From an uncultured Roseobacter sp. (GTDB lineage Bacteria; Pseudomonadota; Alphaproteobacteria; Rhodobacterales; Rhodobacteraceae), in assembly GCF_947499265.1 (NCBI RefSeq), contig NZ_CANMNK010000005.1:1-64000 (forward strand): 64,000 bases of DNA, written 5' to 3'. Shown here piece after piece: positions 1 through 10,657 of the stretch. The position numbers and the translations under genes were made by a program. Position 1 is the first letter of the stretch. Every line of letters starts with the position of its first letter. The notes below the pieces were generated by a model, which saw only the letters and a list, made by a program, of their open reading frames with translations, did no database searches and was not told where the DNA came from.

Positions 1-340
<340 letters not shown>

Positions 341-423
341 GCGCGGCCCCACTTCTCACGTGATCCCCATCTAAGGGGATTTTGTCAGAAGGGAAAGGGC
401 CGCACCCGGATTGATACCCGGTG

Positions 424-2124
424 TCAGATCTCGTCGGGGAAGTGCTTCATGACCAGGCGGATCGGGTTCGGCGCCGCCTGCCCCAGCCCGCAGATCGATG
501 CATCCACCATCGCTGTGCTCAATTCCTCAAGCAGGCCCTGATCCCATGTGTCCTGCTGCATCAGCTTCACGGCCTTTTCGCAGCCCACCCGGCAAGGCGT
601 GCACTGCCCGCAGCTTTCATCCTCAAAGAACCGCAGCATGTTGAGGGCGGCGGCCCGTGCGGAATCCTGATCAGACAGCACCACAACCGCAGCCGACCCA
701 ATGAACGAGCCCAGGGGTTGCAATGTGTCGAAGTCCAGCGGCACGTCATTGATCGAGGCGGGCAAGAGGCCCGAGGACGGCCCGCCCGGCTGATAGGCCT
801 TGAATTGATGACCCTCCGCCATGCCACCCGCTGCCTCGATGATGTCGGTGATCGTTGATCCGGCGGGCAAGAGATAGACGCCCGGTGCCGCCACGCGCCC
901 CGAGACCGAATAGCTGCGCAGGCCCTTGCGGCCATTCTTTTCGGTGGAGGACAGCACCTCCGGCCCCTCACGGCAGATACGCGCCACCCAATGCAGCGTC
1001 TCGACGTTATGGACCAGCGTCGGCTGACCGAAGATACCTACCTGCGCCACAAAGGGCGGGCGGTGCCGTGGCATGCCGCGTTTGCCTTCAATGCTCTCAA
1101 TCATCGCGGATTCTTCACCGCAGATATAGGCACCCGCGCCACGGCGCAGATCGATATACCCAGGCTCCACGATCCCGGCTTCCTCCAACGCCTTGATTTC
1201 ACGCGCCAGAATTTCCAGCACGGCGGGGTATTCGTCCCGCATGTAGATGAAGGCTGTTTCCGCCTCGACCGCCCAAGCCGCGATCAGCATGCCTTCGAGG
1301 AAGAGATGCGGCACGCGTTCCAGATAGTAACGGTCCTTGAAAGTGCCCGGTTCGCCCTCGTCGCCGTTGACGGCAAGGTAACGTGGCCCCGCATTTGCCC
1401 GCACAAAGCCCCATTTCTTGCCCGATGGGAAACCCGCCCCACCCAGACCGCGCAGACCGGAGGCGAGCACCTTGTCCTGCACCGCTTCCCAGTCGCCCTG
1501 CGTGCGCAGTTCCTTTAGCGCCGCATAGCCGCCCTCGGCCTCATAGGCCGCAAAATCCTGATACGCGGGGATATGCGCATGGGTATCCCCCGCGGCAATT
1601 GCCGCCTCTACCTTCTGGGGCGTCGCGTGATCGATATGCGCATGACCCAGCTCCAGCACCGGCGCTGTATCACACCGCCCCATGCAGGGCGCGCGCAGAA
1701 CGCGGACCTGCGCCGGGTCGAGCCCCTCCTCAAGCGCGGTTTTCAACTCCTGCGCACCCGCCAATTCACACGACAGCGAATCGCAGACTCGAATGGTCAG
1801 TGCCGGTGGCGGGGTCTCCCCCTCTTTGACCACATCGAAATGCGCATAAAAAGTTGCGACCTCATAGACTTCTGCCATCGACATGCGCATTTCTTCGGCC
1901 AGGGCGCGCAAATGGTCTGCAGACAAATGGCCAAAGTGATCCTGGATCTTGTGCAAATGCTCGATCAGCAAATCGGCGCGACGCGGGGCATCGCCCAGCA
2001 GCGTCTTGACCGCCTCCCAGGCGTCATCTTGCAACTGGCGGCCCTTGGTATGGCGACGACCTTTGCCTTTGCCTGACTTCCACACCCCCTTGCGCGGGGA
2101 TTTATCTGCCGTATCCAATGCCAT
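424..2124 (-). CDS. NAD-dependent formate dehydrogenase beta subunit (NuoE-NuoF fusion)
   Basis: This 566-residue protein fuses a NuoE-like 2Fe-2S thioredoxin-fold domain (about 30-180; cysteines 114, 119, 147, 151) to a NuoF-like NADH/FMN domain (about 190-480; glycine-rich GLGGAGFPSGKKWGF) and a 4Fe-4S domain (C505-x2-C508-x2-C511, with C545). This is the arrangement of the beta subunit of soluble NAD-linked, molybdenum or tungsten formate dehydrogenases such as Fdh1B of Methylorubrum, where it passes electrons from formate to NAD. A Lys/Arg-rich N-terminal tail of about 30 residues precedes the first domain. No catalytic alpha subunit, FdhD or delta subunit lies beside it; ftsY follows. 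It could serve another NAD-linked hydrogenase or dehydrogenase module. Confidence 0.8.
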   Translation of the reverse strand: MALDTADKSPRKGVWKSGKGKGRRHTKGRQLQDDAWEAVKTLLGDAPRRADLLIEHLHKIQDHFGHLSADHLRALAEEMRMSMAEVYEVATFYAHFDVVKEGETPPPALTIRVCDSLSCELAGAQELKTALEEGLDPAQVRVLRAPCMGRCDTAPVLELGHAHIDHATPQKVEAAIAAGDTHAHIPAYQDFAAYEAEGGYAALKELRTQGDWEAVQDKVLASGLRGLGGAGFPSGKKWGFVRANAGPRYLAVNGDEGEPGTFKDRYYLERVPHLFLEGMLIAAWAVEAETAFIYMRDEYPAVLEILAREIKALEEAGIVEPGYIDLRRGAGAYICGEESAMIESIEGKRGMPRHRPPFVAQVGIFGQPTLVHNVETLHWVARICREGPEVLSSTEKNGRKGLRSYSVSGRVAAPGVYLLPAGSTITDIIEAAGGMAEGHQFKAYQPGGPSSGLLPASINDVPLDFDTLQPLGSFIGSAAVVVLSDQDSARAAALNMLRFFEDESCGQCTPCRVGCEKAVKLMQQDTWDQGLLEELSTAMVDASICGLGQAAPNPIRLVMKHFPDEI

Positions 2125-2339
2125 GTTCGGGTCTCCGTGCCGGAGCGGATCGCTCCTGCCTTAGTTTTCATTCGGTTGCACGGACCGTATCAGCCCGGTT
2201 TCGCGCAGGATACGGCCAAACCACGCACCAAGTAGGACCAGAAGCGACACTCTGTGTCTGATCAGAAACTTCTGACGTTAACTGAGACAAATTGCGGCGC
2301 TTGGAGCAGCGCCTGCAACACGGTAAACAGATTCCTAAC

Positions 2340-3425
2340 ATGACTGCGCGCGCATCTTCATCAACCTTCGCCCTCGCGAGCCTTGGGCCAGCGATTTTGC
2401 TGGTTATCGGCGCCTACGCCGGGGGTATCTATGCCTATCTGGGCCTGCTTGGCATCACCGCAGTTGTCCTGATTGCAGACAAATCCGGTCTGGCGGCTGC
2501 CAGTACCCCGCGGCAAGGCTATTGGTTGCCGCGCCTTGTCGGTCTCTCCCATTTCGCAGTTCTGACTGCAGGTGTCTGGGCCATCGGTCTGGACGCCCGT
2601 CTGGATCTGACGGAAAAGGCGGCGCTTTTTCTGGGCATTGGGTTATATCTTGGACAGGTCTCAAATGCTTGCGCGCATGAGTTGATCCATCGCAACAACA
2701 GATCCCTGCGCGCCCTTGGCACGGCCATCTATTGTTCGCTGCTGAACGGGCAGCATGTATCGGCTCATATGCTTGTGCATCATATACATGCCGGCACCGC
2801 GCGCGACCCCAATTCCGCGCCCATCGGCCAGGGGTTCTGGCGCTTTTTCTCACGAGTGGTCGTGCGTGAGTTTCGCGAGGGGCTTTTGGCAGAAAACAAG
2901 CGCAGACAGACACATACCTCCGGGCTGCACCCCTATGTGATATACATTTCCGGGGCGCTTTTGAGCATGGGGGCCGCCTATCTGCTGAGCGGTTTTGCGG
3001 GGCTTCTGGTGATTTTGGGGCTGAGCGCGCACGCGCAAATGCAACTGATGCTGTCGGATTATCTGCAGCACTACGGGTTACGACGACAGACGGATGAAAA
3101 CGGACGGACAGAGCCAATGGGGCCGCGCCACAGCTGGAATGCGCCGCACGCCTATTCCGCCGCGCTGATGCTGAACGCGCCCCTGCATTCCGACCACCAT
3201 ATGAACCCCGCGCGTGCCTTTCCCGACTTGCGCTATGATGCGGAGGCCATGCCCACCTTACCACGTTCGGTGCCGGTGATGGGGGCCATCGCAATGATCC
3301 CGCCCTGGTGGCGAAAGGTGATGGACCCGCGCGTGCGCGAGTATCAGCCAGTTGATGCGGCACATCACGGCAACGTCATACGCAATGCCACCCCTGCCCC
3401 TGTTCCCAAAACGTCAAATCTGTAA
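2340..3425 (+). CDS. AlkB-type membrane di-iron alkane/fatty acid hydroxylase
   Basis: The 361-residue protein belongs to the alkane 1-monooxygenase branch of membrane fatty acid desaturase/hydroxylases. These use O2 and electrons from rubredoxin or ferredoxin to hydroxylate a terminal methyl group. Hydrophobic segments alternate with the expected histidine boxes: HELIH (113-117), H143-x4-HH-x-H, an HYGL box at 244, and HSDHH at 283-287. I chose ATG 2340; an in-frame TTG at 2292 would add 16 residues but neither has a good ribosome site. No rubredoxin or rubredoxin reductase gene is adjacent, so the redox partner is elsewhere. Substrate cannot be read from sequence. Confidence 0.85.
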   Translation: MTARASSSTFALASLGPAILLVIGAYAGGIYAYLGLLGITAVVLIADKSGLAAASTPRQGYWLPRLVGLSHFAVLTAGVWAIGLDARLDLTEKAALFLGIGLYLGQVSNACAHELIHRNNRSLRALGTAIYCSLLNGQHVSAHMLVHHIHAGTARDPNSAPIGQGFWRFFSRVVVREFREGLLAENKRRQTHTSGLHPYVIYISGALLSMGAAYLLSGFAGLLVILGLSAHAQMQLMLSDYLQHYGLRRQTDENGRTEPMGPRHSWNAPHAYSAALMLNAPLHSDHHMNPARAFPDLRYDAEAMPTLPRSVPVMGAIAMIPPWWRKVMDPRVREYQPVDAAHHGNVIRNATPAPVPKTSNL

Positions 3426-3435
3426 GAGTAAATCT

Positions 3436-3849
3436 ATGTTTTCAGTCCCCAAATTCACCAGCGCGTGCCTGATCGGCCTTTGTCTTGCGATGTCTCCTGC
3501 TGTCGCCGAAGGCACCATGAGCGCCGAAGAATTCGACAGCTACACACGCGGGAAAACCCTGTTCTACGGTCAGAACGGGGCTTCGTATGGCGCCGAGGTT
3601 TACATGGACAATCGTCGCGTCCGCTGGTCGTTTCTGGATGGTCAGTGCAAGGAAGGCGAATGGTATGAAGAGGCCGGTCACATCTGTTTTGTCTATGACG
3701 ACAATCCTGACCCGCAATGTTGGACGTTCCGGAAAGAGGGCTCCGGGTTGGTGGCGCGTTTTCAGAATTCCCCCGGCACAACCGACCTTTATGAGGCGGA
3801 TGATCTGGGCCAGGAAATGATCTGCTTGGGTCCTGAAATCGGCGTTTGA
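3436..3849 (+). CDS. Secreted hypothetical protein with four cysteines
   Basis: This 137-residue protein starts with a Sec signal peptide (about 1-24, ending near AVAEG) and is predicted periplasmic. The mature part is acidic and aromatic-rich with cysteines in QCKEG, HICF, PQCW and MICLG, which could make two disulfides. I do not recognise a function. It starts 10 bp after alkB on the same strand, so cotranscription is likely, but no functional link is visible. I chose ATG 3436 because the signal peptide begins there; longer in-frame extensions run back into alkB. Confidence 0.75.
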   Translation: MFSVPKFTSACLIGLCLAMSPAVAEGTMSAEEFDSYTRGKTLFYGQNGASYGAEVYMDNRRVRWSFLDGQCKEGEWYEEAGHICFVYDDNPDPQCWTFRKEGSGLVARFQNSPGTTDLYEADDLGQEMICLGPEIGV

Positions 3850-3962
3850 CCAAATGCCTCAAAGCATTTCGCTCTGAACCCGCGGCACATAGCGCTGCCT
3901 GAAATCAACGATTTCAGCGCTGTTAGGCGACACAGCATGTTTCCAGCTAAGTGCGAAACGCG

Positions 3963-5504
3963 CTAGAACAGCGATCCCTGCTCGGGGGGTTTGCGCGCCT
4001 CTTTGCGCGCACCGGGTTTTCCGCCCAGGCTGACGCGACCATCCGCGAACTGGATCTCCAAAGAGGTTGCCGCCTTCGCCGTCTTGCTGTCTGTCACCAC
4101 CGCGCCGTCGCTGCGCACAACGGCAAATCCCCGTTCCAGCGTCGCCTCATACCCCAGCGTGCGTCTGAGCCGTTCCATTGCGTCAACCTGCCCCCGCCAA
4201 ATCGCGATATTGCGCTGACCGACATCGGACAGGCGTTGGGCGATGGCGGCAAAATCCTTGGTTTTGCGCGCATGATCCTGTGCCAGTGCCGCTGGTCGAA
4301 ACCGCCGTGCGCAGGCGGTCAATTGTTCTTGTTTGGCTGAAACGGACCGGCTCAGCGCCGGGGCCAGGCGGGCCGATATCTCGCGCAGGCGGCGCTCTTC
4401 GACCGTCAACGATCGACGCAGCGTTGCTGGCCGCAGGCTGCCGCTCATATCCGCCAGCCGCACCTTGCGTTTTTGCACGCCTGCAATCAGCGCCGGACCC
4501 AGGCGGGCGCTGACCATATCCAAGCGCTGACGAGGTGTATCCAGCAAGGTTTCTGCCCGTGGCAGTGCCCGCGCCACATCCCGCAACCGCTGCCCCCGGC
4601 GGGTCAGACCCTGGCTCAACGCCTGCCGCATCCGGGCATCCTGCCCGTCGAGCCAGGCCATCAGCTCGTGACGCACAGGCACCGCAAGCTCTGCTGCCGC
4701 CGTTGGCGTCGGCGCGCGCTTGTCGGACACATAGTCGATGAGCGTTGTATCCGTCTCATGCCCCACCGCGGAAATCAGCGGGATGTCAGAGGCCGCTGCC
4801 GCGCGTGCGACACTTTCCTCATTGAACCCCCAAAGGTCTTCAACCGACCCGCCCCCGCGCGCGACAATCAGCAAATCAGGCCGGGGCAACGCGCCACCGG
4901 GGGTCATCGCATTGAAGCCTTCAATCGCGCGGGTCACTTCGGGCGCACATTTTTCGCCCTGAACCGCCACCGGCCAAATCAGCACCTTGCGCGGGAAACG
5001 GTCCCGCAAGCGGTGCAGAATATCGCGGATCACGGCACCCGAGGGCGAGGTCACAACGCCGATCACCTCGGGCAAATAGGGCAGCGGACGTTTGCGCGCG
5101 GGGTCAAAGAGCCCCTCCGCCTCCAGCATCTTCTTGCGTTTTTCCAGCAGGGCCATCAGCGCACCCATGCCCGCGGGTTTGATGTCTTCGATGACGATCT
5201 GATACTTCGACTGCCCGCCAAAGGTTGTCACGCGGCCGGTTGCAACAACCTCCATCCCCTCTTCGGGCTGGGTCTGCAGACGGGCCGCAACCCCTTTCCA
5301 GATGACGCCCGAAATCACCGCGCGGTCATCCTTGAGGTCGAGATAAATATGACCGGACCGGGGGCGGGACACGCGCCCGATCTCGCCCTTGATCCGCACA
5401 TGCCCGAACTCGCCTTCAATCACACGTTTGATCGCGCCCGACAATTCGGTCACGGTGAATTCAGGGCTGTTGAGCCCGTCTTCAGGAGCGTCGATCAGAT
5501 CCAT
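3963..5504 (-). CDS. xseA: Exodeoxyribonuclease VII large subunit
   Basis: XseA is the catalytic subunit of exonuclease VII, which degrades single-stranded DNA from both ends in repair. The 513 residues show the N-terminal OB-fold DNA-binding domain (about 12-110, with RIKGEIGRVSRPRSGHIY), the nuclease core with GVVTSPSGAVIRDILHR and the ARGGGSVEDLWGFNEE and SAVGHETDTTLID blocks, then a long basic helical region. The extreme C-terminus is Lys/Arg/Gly-rich. The start has AGAGG four bases upstream. It is divergent from purD. The small subunit XseB is not in the window. Confidence 0.97.
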   Translation of the reverse strand: MDLIDAPEDGLNSPEFTVTELSGAIKRVIEGEFGHVRIKGEIGRVSRPRSGHIYLDLKDDRAVISGVIWKGVAARLQTQPEEGMEVVATGRVTTFGGQSKYQIVIEDIKPAGMGALMALLEKRKKMLEAEGLFDPARKRPLPYLPEVIGVVTSPSGAVIRDILHRLRDRFPRKVLIWPVAVQGEKCAPEVTRAIEGFNAMTPGGALPRPDLLIVARGGGSVEDLWGFNEESVARAAAASDIPLISAVGHETDTTLIDYVSDKRAPTPTAAAELAVPVRHELMAWLDGQDARMRQALSQGLTRRGQRLRDVARALPRAETLLDTPRQRLDMVSARLGPALIAGVQKRKVRLADMSGSLRPATLRRSLTVEERRLREISARLAPALSRSVSAKQEQLTACARRFRPAALAQDHARKTKDFAAIAQRLSDVGQRNIAIWRGQVDAMERLRRTLGYEATLERGFAVVRSDGAVVTDSKTAKAATSLEIQFADGRVSLGGKPGARKEARKPPEQGSLF

Positions 5505-5584
5505 GAAACCTCTGGTGTTGTATCGCCGGTGCGTGCAGCTTAGAACGCCCGGAACCCGAGGCCAAGCAGATCAGGAGCGCGCCC

Positions 5585-6856
5585 ATGAACATTCTTATCC
5601 TTGGCAGCGGCGGGCGCGAGCACAGCCTGGCCTGGGCGGTGATGCAGAACCCCAAATGTGACCGGCTGATCGTGGCCCCCGGCAACGCGGGGATCGCGGA
5701 AATTGCGGAATGTGCCGCGCTGAACATCGAAGACGGCGGTGCCGTCACCGTGTTTGCCGAGGAAAACGCCATTGATTTCGTGATCGTCGGGCCAGAGGCA
5801 CCGCTCGCAGCGGGCGTGTCGGACCGGTTGCGCGCGGCGGGTTTTCTGGTCTTCGGCCCAAGCGGTGCCGCAGCGCGGCTGGAGGCCTCCAAGGCCTTCA
5901 CCAAGCAGATTTGCGATGCTGCGGGTGCGCCCACGGCGGCTTACGGGCATTTCAGTGACGCAGCCTCGGCCAAGGCCTATGTGCAAGCGCAGGGCGCACC
6001 GATTGTCATCAAGGCCGATGGTCTGGCCGCGGGCAAAGGCGTGATCATCGCCGAGACGGTTGCGGATGCTGAAACCGCGGTGGATGAGATGTTCTCCGGC
6101 GCTTTCGGCGATGCGGGTGCTGAGGTGGTGATCGAAGAATTCATGCAGGGCGAGGAAGCCTCGTTTTTTGTGCTCTGCGATGGCGAGGATGTGCTGCCCA
6201 TCGGCACGGCGCAGGATCATAAACGGGTGGGCGAAGGCGACACTGGGCCAAACACCGGCGGTATGGGCGCATATTCCCCGGCCCCGGTAATGACCGATGA
6301 TGTCGCGCAAGCGGCGCTGGACCAAATCGTGAAACCCACCATGGCTGAGATGGCCCGGCAGGGCACACCCTATCAAGGGGTCCTCTTTGTCGGGTTGATG
6401 ATCGAAAACGGCGCGCCCCGGCTAGTAGAATACAACGTGCGGTTCGGCGACCCGGAGTGCCAGGTGCTGATGATGCGACTGGGCGGGCAGGTGTTGGATT
6501 TGCTCCAGGCCTGCGCCGAAGGGCGCTTGGCAGATACTCAGGTCAATTGGGCCGCGGACCACGCCTTGACGGTCGTTCTGGCCGCCAAAGGCTATCCCGG
6601 CGCCTATGAAAAGGGCTCCGTCATCGGGGGCCTGGAACACCTGCCCGAAGACAGCAGTCACATGGTCTTCCATGCTGGCACGGGCCGGGCGTCAGGGCAG
6701 TATATTGCACAAGGCGGGCGCGTTCTGGCCGTCACCGCGCGCGCGCAAACGCTGTCAGACGCACGGGACAAGGCCTATGCAATGGTGGACGATATCGACT
6801 GGCCCGACGGGTTTTGCCGACGTGATATCGGTTGGCGGGCGTTGTCGGAAGACTAA
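5585..6856 (+). CDS. purD: Phosphoribosylamine-glycine ligase
   Basis: PurD makes glycinamide ribonucleotide from phosphoribosylamine, glycine and ATP in purine synthesis. The 423-residue protein has the standard length and order: N-terminal GSGGREHSLAW, central ATP-grasp with VIKADGLAAGKGV, and GGMGAYSPAP followed by the metal-binding EYNVRFGDPECQ segment. AGGAG lies 9 bases before ATG 5585. It stands alone, and its stop overlaps that of the convergent FG-GAP gene by 4 bp. Confidence 0.98.
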   Translation: MNILILGSGGREHSLAWAVMQNPKCDRLIVAPGNAGIAEIAECAALNIEDGGAVTVFAEENAIDFVIVGPEAPLAAGVSDRLRAAGFLVFGPSGAAARLEASKAFTKQICDAAGAPTAAYGHFSDAASAKAYVQAQGAPIVIKADGLAAGKGVIIAETVADAETAVDEMFSGAFGDAGAEVVIEEFMQGEEASFFVLCDGEDVLPIGTAQDHKRVGEGDTGPNTGGMGAYSPAPVMTDDVAQAALDQIVKPTMAEMARQGTPYQGVLFVGLMIENGAPRLVEYNVRFGDPECQVLMMRLGGQVLDLLQACAEGRLADTQVNWAADHALTVVLAAKGYPGAYEKGSVIGGLEHLPEDSSHMVFHAGTGRASGQYIAQGGRVLAVTARAQTLSDARDKAYAMVDDIDWPDGFCRRDIGWRALSED

Positions 6857-7595
6857 GGCGCGCAGCCCAGCGCCTTTGCGAATGCCGCACGGCTGGTATC
6901 GGTCCCGATCGGACGGGTCACCAGCGTGCTCTCCAGCGTCACACTGATCATCTGAAACCAGTCTGCAGAGGCCACCAGCATTTCCGGCAAACCATTGCAG
7001 GTGCGTATGCCGCCAGCAATGTCCGTTTCACCAATCCTGTGGTTTGTCAGCCCACCAAGGCTAGCTATTGCTTCAAGTTTCTGGTCGCGATAGCGAAAGA
7101 GGCGCAGAGTCTTAGCCAGATGGGGCCGGTCGATAAATGCGATTTCCGTATGGCCATCACCATCCAGATCCGCGGCGCCCACAGGTGCCAGCCAGCGGAA
7201 GCGTGTCCCGATGAACTCCGTTGCCGTGATGCGCCCCTGAGCATCGTAAATCGCCAGGCGGGCACCGCGCGTCTGGCTGCTTTCGACAACGATGACTTCC
7301 GGCACCCCATCGAAATCCAGATCACCGACACGTGGGGCGGTATCTTCAAAGACAAGATCATCCGGCAGGACAAATCGCCGAAACGTGCCATCCGACAGCC
7401 CGATCACAAGGGCCGCGTGTTCAACAGAATCGCCAAGCACCCCATGTGCGTAGCGTGTCGTCGGATCCTCATAGCGGGCCGAAATGATCGCTTCTGTCGC
7501 CGCCAAAGACCCTGGCAACACGCACAACACCAGCAGCGCGCGGCGCGCGAAAGGGTGCAGACAGCGCGATAGCAGACGCCGCGCCTTGGCCCACA

Positions 7596-7596
<1 letters not shown>
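6853..7596 (-). CDS. Secreted FG-GAP/VCBS-like repeat protein
   Basis: This 247-residue protein has a basic N-terminus and a hydrophobic stretch (about 19-34) consistent with a signal sequence. The body contains integrin-like FG-GAP/VCBS blades with Asp-rich calcium loops, seen as GDLDFDGVPEV and ADLDGDGHTEIAF. It probably folds as a partial beta-propeller outside the cytoplasm. Its ATG overlaps the ferredoxin stop by one base (TGATG), so translation is probably coupled. Why a periplasmic propeller protein should be coupled to a ferredoxin is not clear. Function unknown. Confidence 0.72.
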
Positions 7597-8733
<1,137 letters not shown>

Positions 8734-8741
8734 CACGAAAA

Positions 8742-8760
8742 GGGCGCCACCAGGGCGCCC
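8742..8760. terminator. Convergent hairpin between the lipoprotein gene and degP
   Basis: Seven-base perfect arms GGGCGCC (8742-8748) and GGCGCCC (8754-8760) enclose a five-base loop. It sits between two convergent genes and has an A run on the left, so it could terminate both strands, though there is no strong T run to the right. Confidence 0.6.
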
Positions 8761-8781
8761 CGATCTCATATTTTCTTGAGG

Positions 8782-10263
8782 CTATTCAGCCAGCGACAGC
8801 GCCACGAACCGCGGATCGCCTGCCCGTCGGACCAAAAGCAGCAGCGACTTGCGCCCGGCTTCCTCTGCAGCTTCCACACGTTTTTCCAGATCGGAAATAC
8901 TTGTCACTTTCTGCTGTCCGGCTTCGGTAATGATATCACCGGCGCGCAGACCTTTCTCGAAAGCCTCCGAGGTTTCATCAACAGCGGTAACCGCGAGCCC
9001 CTGCGCACCCGCATCCGTTCCCAACTCCTGGCGCAACTCATCCGTCAACGACGTCAGGGTCAGCCCAAGCAGATCTTTGGTAACGGGGTCCTGATCTTCA
9101 TCAGGGGCGGTCGCAACGGCCGGGACGGCGCCCTCGGCTTCTTCGCGACGGCCCAGCGTCACTCTGAGTGTCACCGACTTGCCGTCACGCATGACAACCA
9201 CGCGGACCGTTTCGCCGACGGGGCTATTGCCGACCGTCCGCACCAGACCGCGCGTATCCGCCACTTCGTTGCCAGCAAAGCTCATGATCACATCACCGGC
9301 TTCCATACCGGCCTCTTTTGCCGGCCCTTCAGGCACGTCTGTCACCAGCGCACCGGATGCGGACGCCAGACCCATCGCCTCAGCCACATCTTCGGTGACG
9401 TCCTGGATGCGCACGCCAAGCCAGCCGCGGCGGGTCTCGCCGAACTCTTTCAGTTGGTCCACGACGCGCGTGACAACATTGGAGGCCATCGAAAAGCCGA
9501 TCCCGATCGATCCACCGTTGGGTGACAGGATTGCCGTATTCACCCCGATCACCTCGCCGTCCATGTTGAAGAGCGGCCCACCGGAGTTCCCTCGGTTGAT
9601 CGCGGCATCGGTCTGGATGTAGTCGTCATAGGTGCCGCTCAAAGCCCGATTGCGCGCGGAAACGATGCCCGCACTGACAGAAAAGCCTTGTCCCAACGGG
9701 TTGCCCATGGCCACCACCCAATCGCCAACGCGGGCGATGTCGCTGTCCCCGAAGGAGACAAAGGGCAGCGGGCCATCCGCTTCGACCTTCAACAGCGCGA
9801 TATCGGTGTTGGGGTCGGTCCCGATCACTTCGGCTTTCATCAACTCGCCGTCGCCGGGGTAGAATTCGATCATGATTTCATCGGCACCCTCGATGACATG
9901 GTTGTTGGTCACAACATAGCCATCCTCGGAAATCACAAACCCTGACCCCAGGGCCGAGGACCGTCGTGGCCGGTTGCCATCGCCATTGTTGCGGTCCTGG
10001 AATTCGCGGAAGAAATCCTCAAAGGGGGATCCTTCCGGCGCGATCCCCTGCGGACCTGTGCGACCAGCTACCACGGTGGAGGTGGTGATGTTCACCACGG
10101 AGGGGCTGATTTTCTCTGCCAACGGTGCCAGACTGGATTGCTGTGCGACCGCGCTCAGCGGTTGCACAAGCATGAAAGCCAGTGTCAGAACCGCCAAGAG
10201 CAACAGGCGCATCTGGACGGTGATGGGACTGATGATGGACGTAGGTACTGCCTTGGGCTGCAT
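8782..10263 (-). CDS. degP: Periplasmic serine protease of the DegP/HtrA family
   Basis: This envelope quality-control protease/chaperone is 493 residues from ATG 10263. It has a Sec signal (about 18-41), a trypsin-like domain with H122 (NNHVIEG), D154 (TDIALLK) and S227 (GNSGGP), and two PDZ domains. The LA-loop region is Arg/Asn/Gly-rich. AGGAG lies seven bases upstream of the chosen start; a start at 10344 would add a basic extension ahead of the signal. It lies downstream of hflK-hflC-DUF2065 on the same strand with a 190-bp gap, an order common in alphaproteobacteria. The gap carries a dyad that could regulate it. Confidence 0.95.
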   Translation of the reverse strand: MQPKAVPTSIISPITVQMRLLLLAVLTLAFMLVQPLSAVAQQSSLAPLAEKISPSVVNITTSTVVAGRTGPQGIAPEGSPFEDFFREFQDRNNGDGNRPRRSSALGSGFVISEDGYVVTNNHVIEGADEIMIEFYPGDGELMKAEVIGTDPNTDIALLKVEADGPLPFVSFGDSDIARVGDWVVAMGNPLGQGFSVSAGIVSARNRALSGTYDDYIQTDAAINRGNSGGPLFNMDGEVIGVNTAILSPNGGSIGIGFSMASNVVTRVVDQLKEFGETRRGWLGVRIQDVTEDVAEAMGLASASGALVTDVPEGPAKEAGMEAGDVIMSFAGNEVADTRGLVRTVGNSPVGETVRVVVMRDGKSVTLRVTLGRREEAEGAVPAVATAPDEDQDPVTKDLLGLTLTSLTDELRQELGTDAGAQGLAVTAVDETSEAFEKGLRAGDIITEAGQQKVTSISDLEKRVEAAEEAGRKSLLLLVRRAGDPRFVALSLAE

Positions 10264-10386
10264 GCGTCGTCTCCTGAAAATACTTGTTTCTTGGCCTTGG
10301 GGCCACATTGGTCTTTGCTCGGTGTGATTGCTCACAGAGTGCATTTAGGGTGACCTTGGTGCAACATCAAAGATGTATCACGCTGG

Positions 10387-10417
10387 CACAGTTTCAACAG
10401 TGTGTTACCAAACTGTG
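10387..10417. promoter_or_regulatory. Dyad upstream of degP
   Basis: Perfect eight-base arms CACAGTTT (10387-10394) and AAACTGTG (10410-10417) flank a 15-base spacer in the gap between DUF2065 and degP. The site is about 125 bp before the degP start. It could be an operator or an mRNA hairpin; no regulator is identified. Confidence 0.35.
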
Positions 10418-10453
10418 AAGATGGCGCTCTATTTTTAAGGCGTTGCGCAACGG

Positions 10454-10657
10454 TTAGCCGAAGGTGGCGCCAAGCTGCCAGGCCAGCCAGACGAGGATCA
10501 GACCGCTGACCACGATCAATAATCCGATCTGCCGAACGGCGGCCTCCGGCATGGCGCGCAGGGCCTCCAGCATCCGTTCAATAAGCGAAGGGGCCAGCGC
10601 ATAGGCCAGCCCCTCCACAATCATCACCAGCCCGAGAGCAAGCAGAAGCGTACTCAC
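10454..10657 (-). CDS. DUF2065 small membrane protein
   Basis: The 67-residue protein has two hydrophobic segments (about 2-18 and 42-62) separated by a short amphipathic linker, as in the YjeT/DUF2065 family. Members of this family regularly follow hflC. Its GTG start overlaps the hflC stop in GTGA, which indicates translational coupling. A role alongside HflKC is inferred from position only. Confidence 0.85.
   Translation of the reverse strand: MSTLLLALGLVMIVEGLAYALAPSLIERMLEALRAMPEAAVRQIGLLIVVSGLILVWLAWQLGATFG

Noticed and set aside
2455-3363. 302-codon minus-strand frame across alkB
   Set aside because: It lies entirely under the AlkB gene with its histidine boxes, is Arg/Pro/Ala-rich like other antisense frames in high-GC DNA, and has no recognisable domain.
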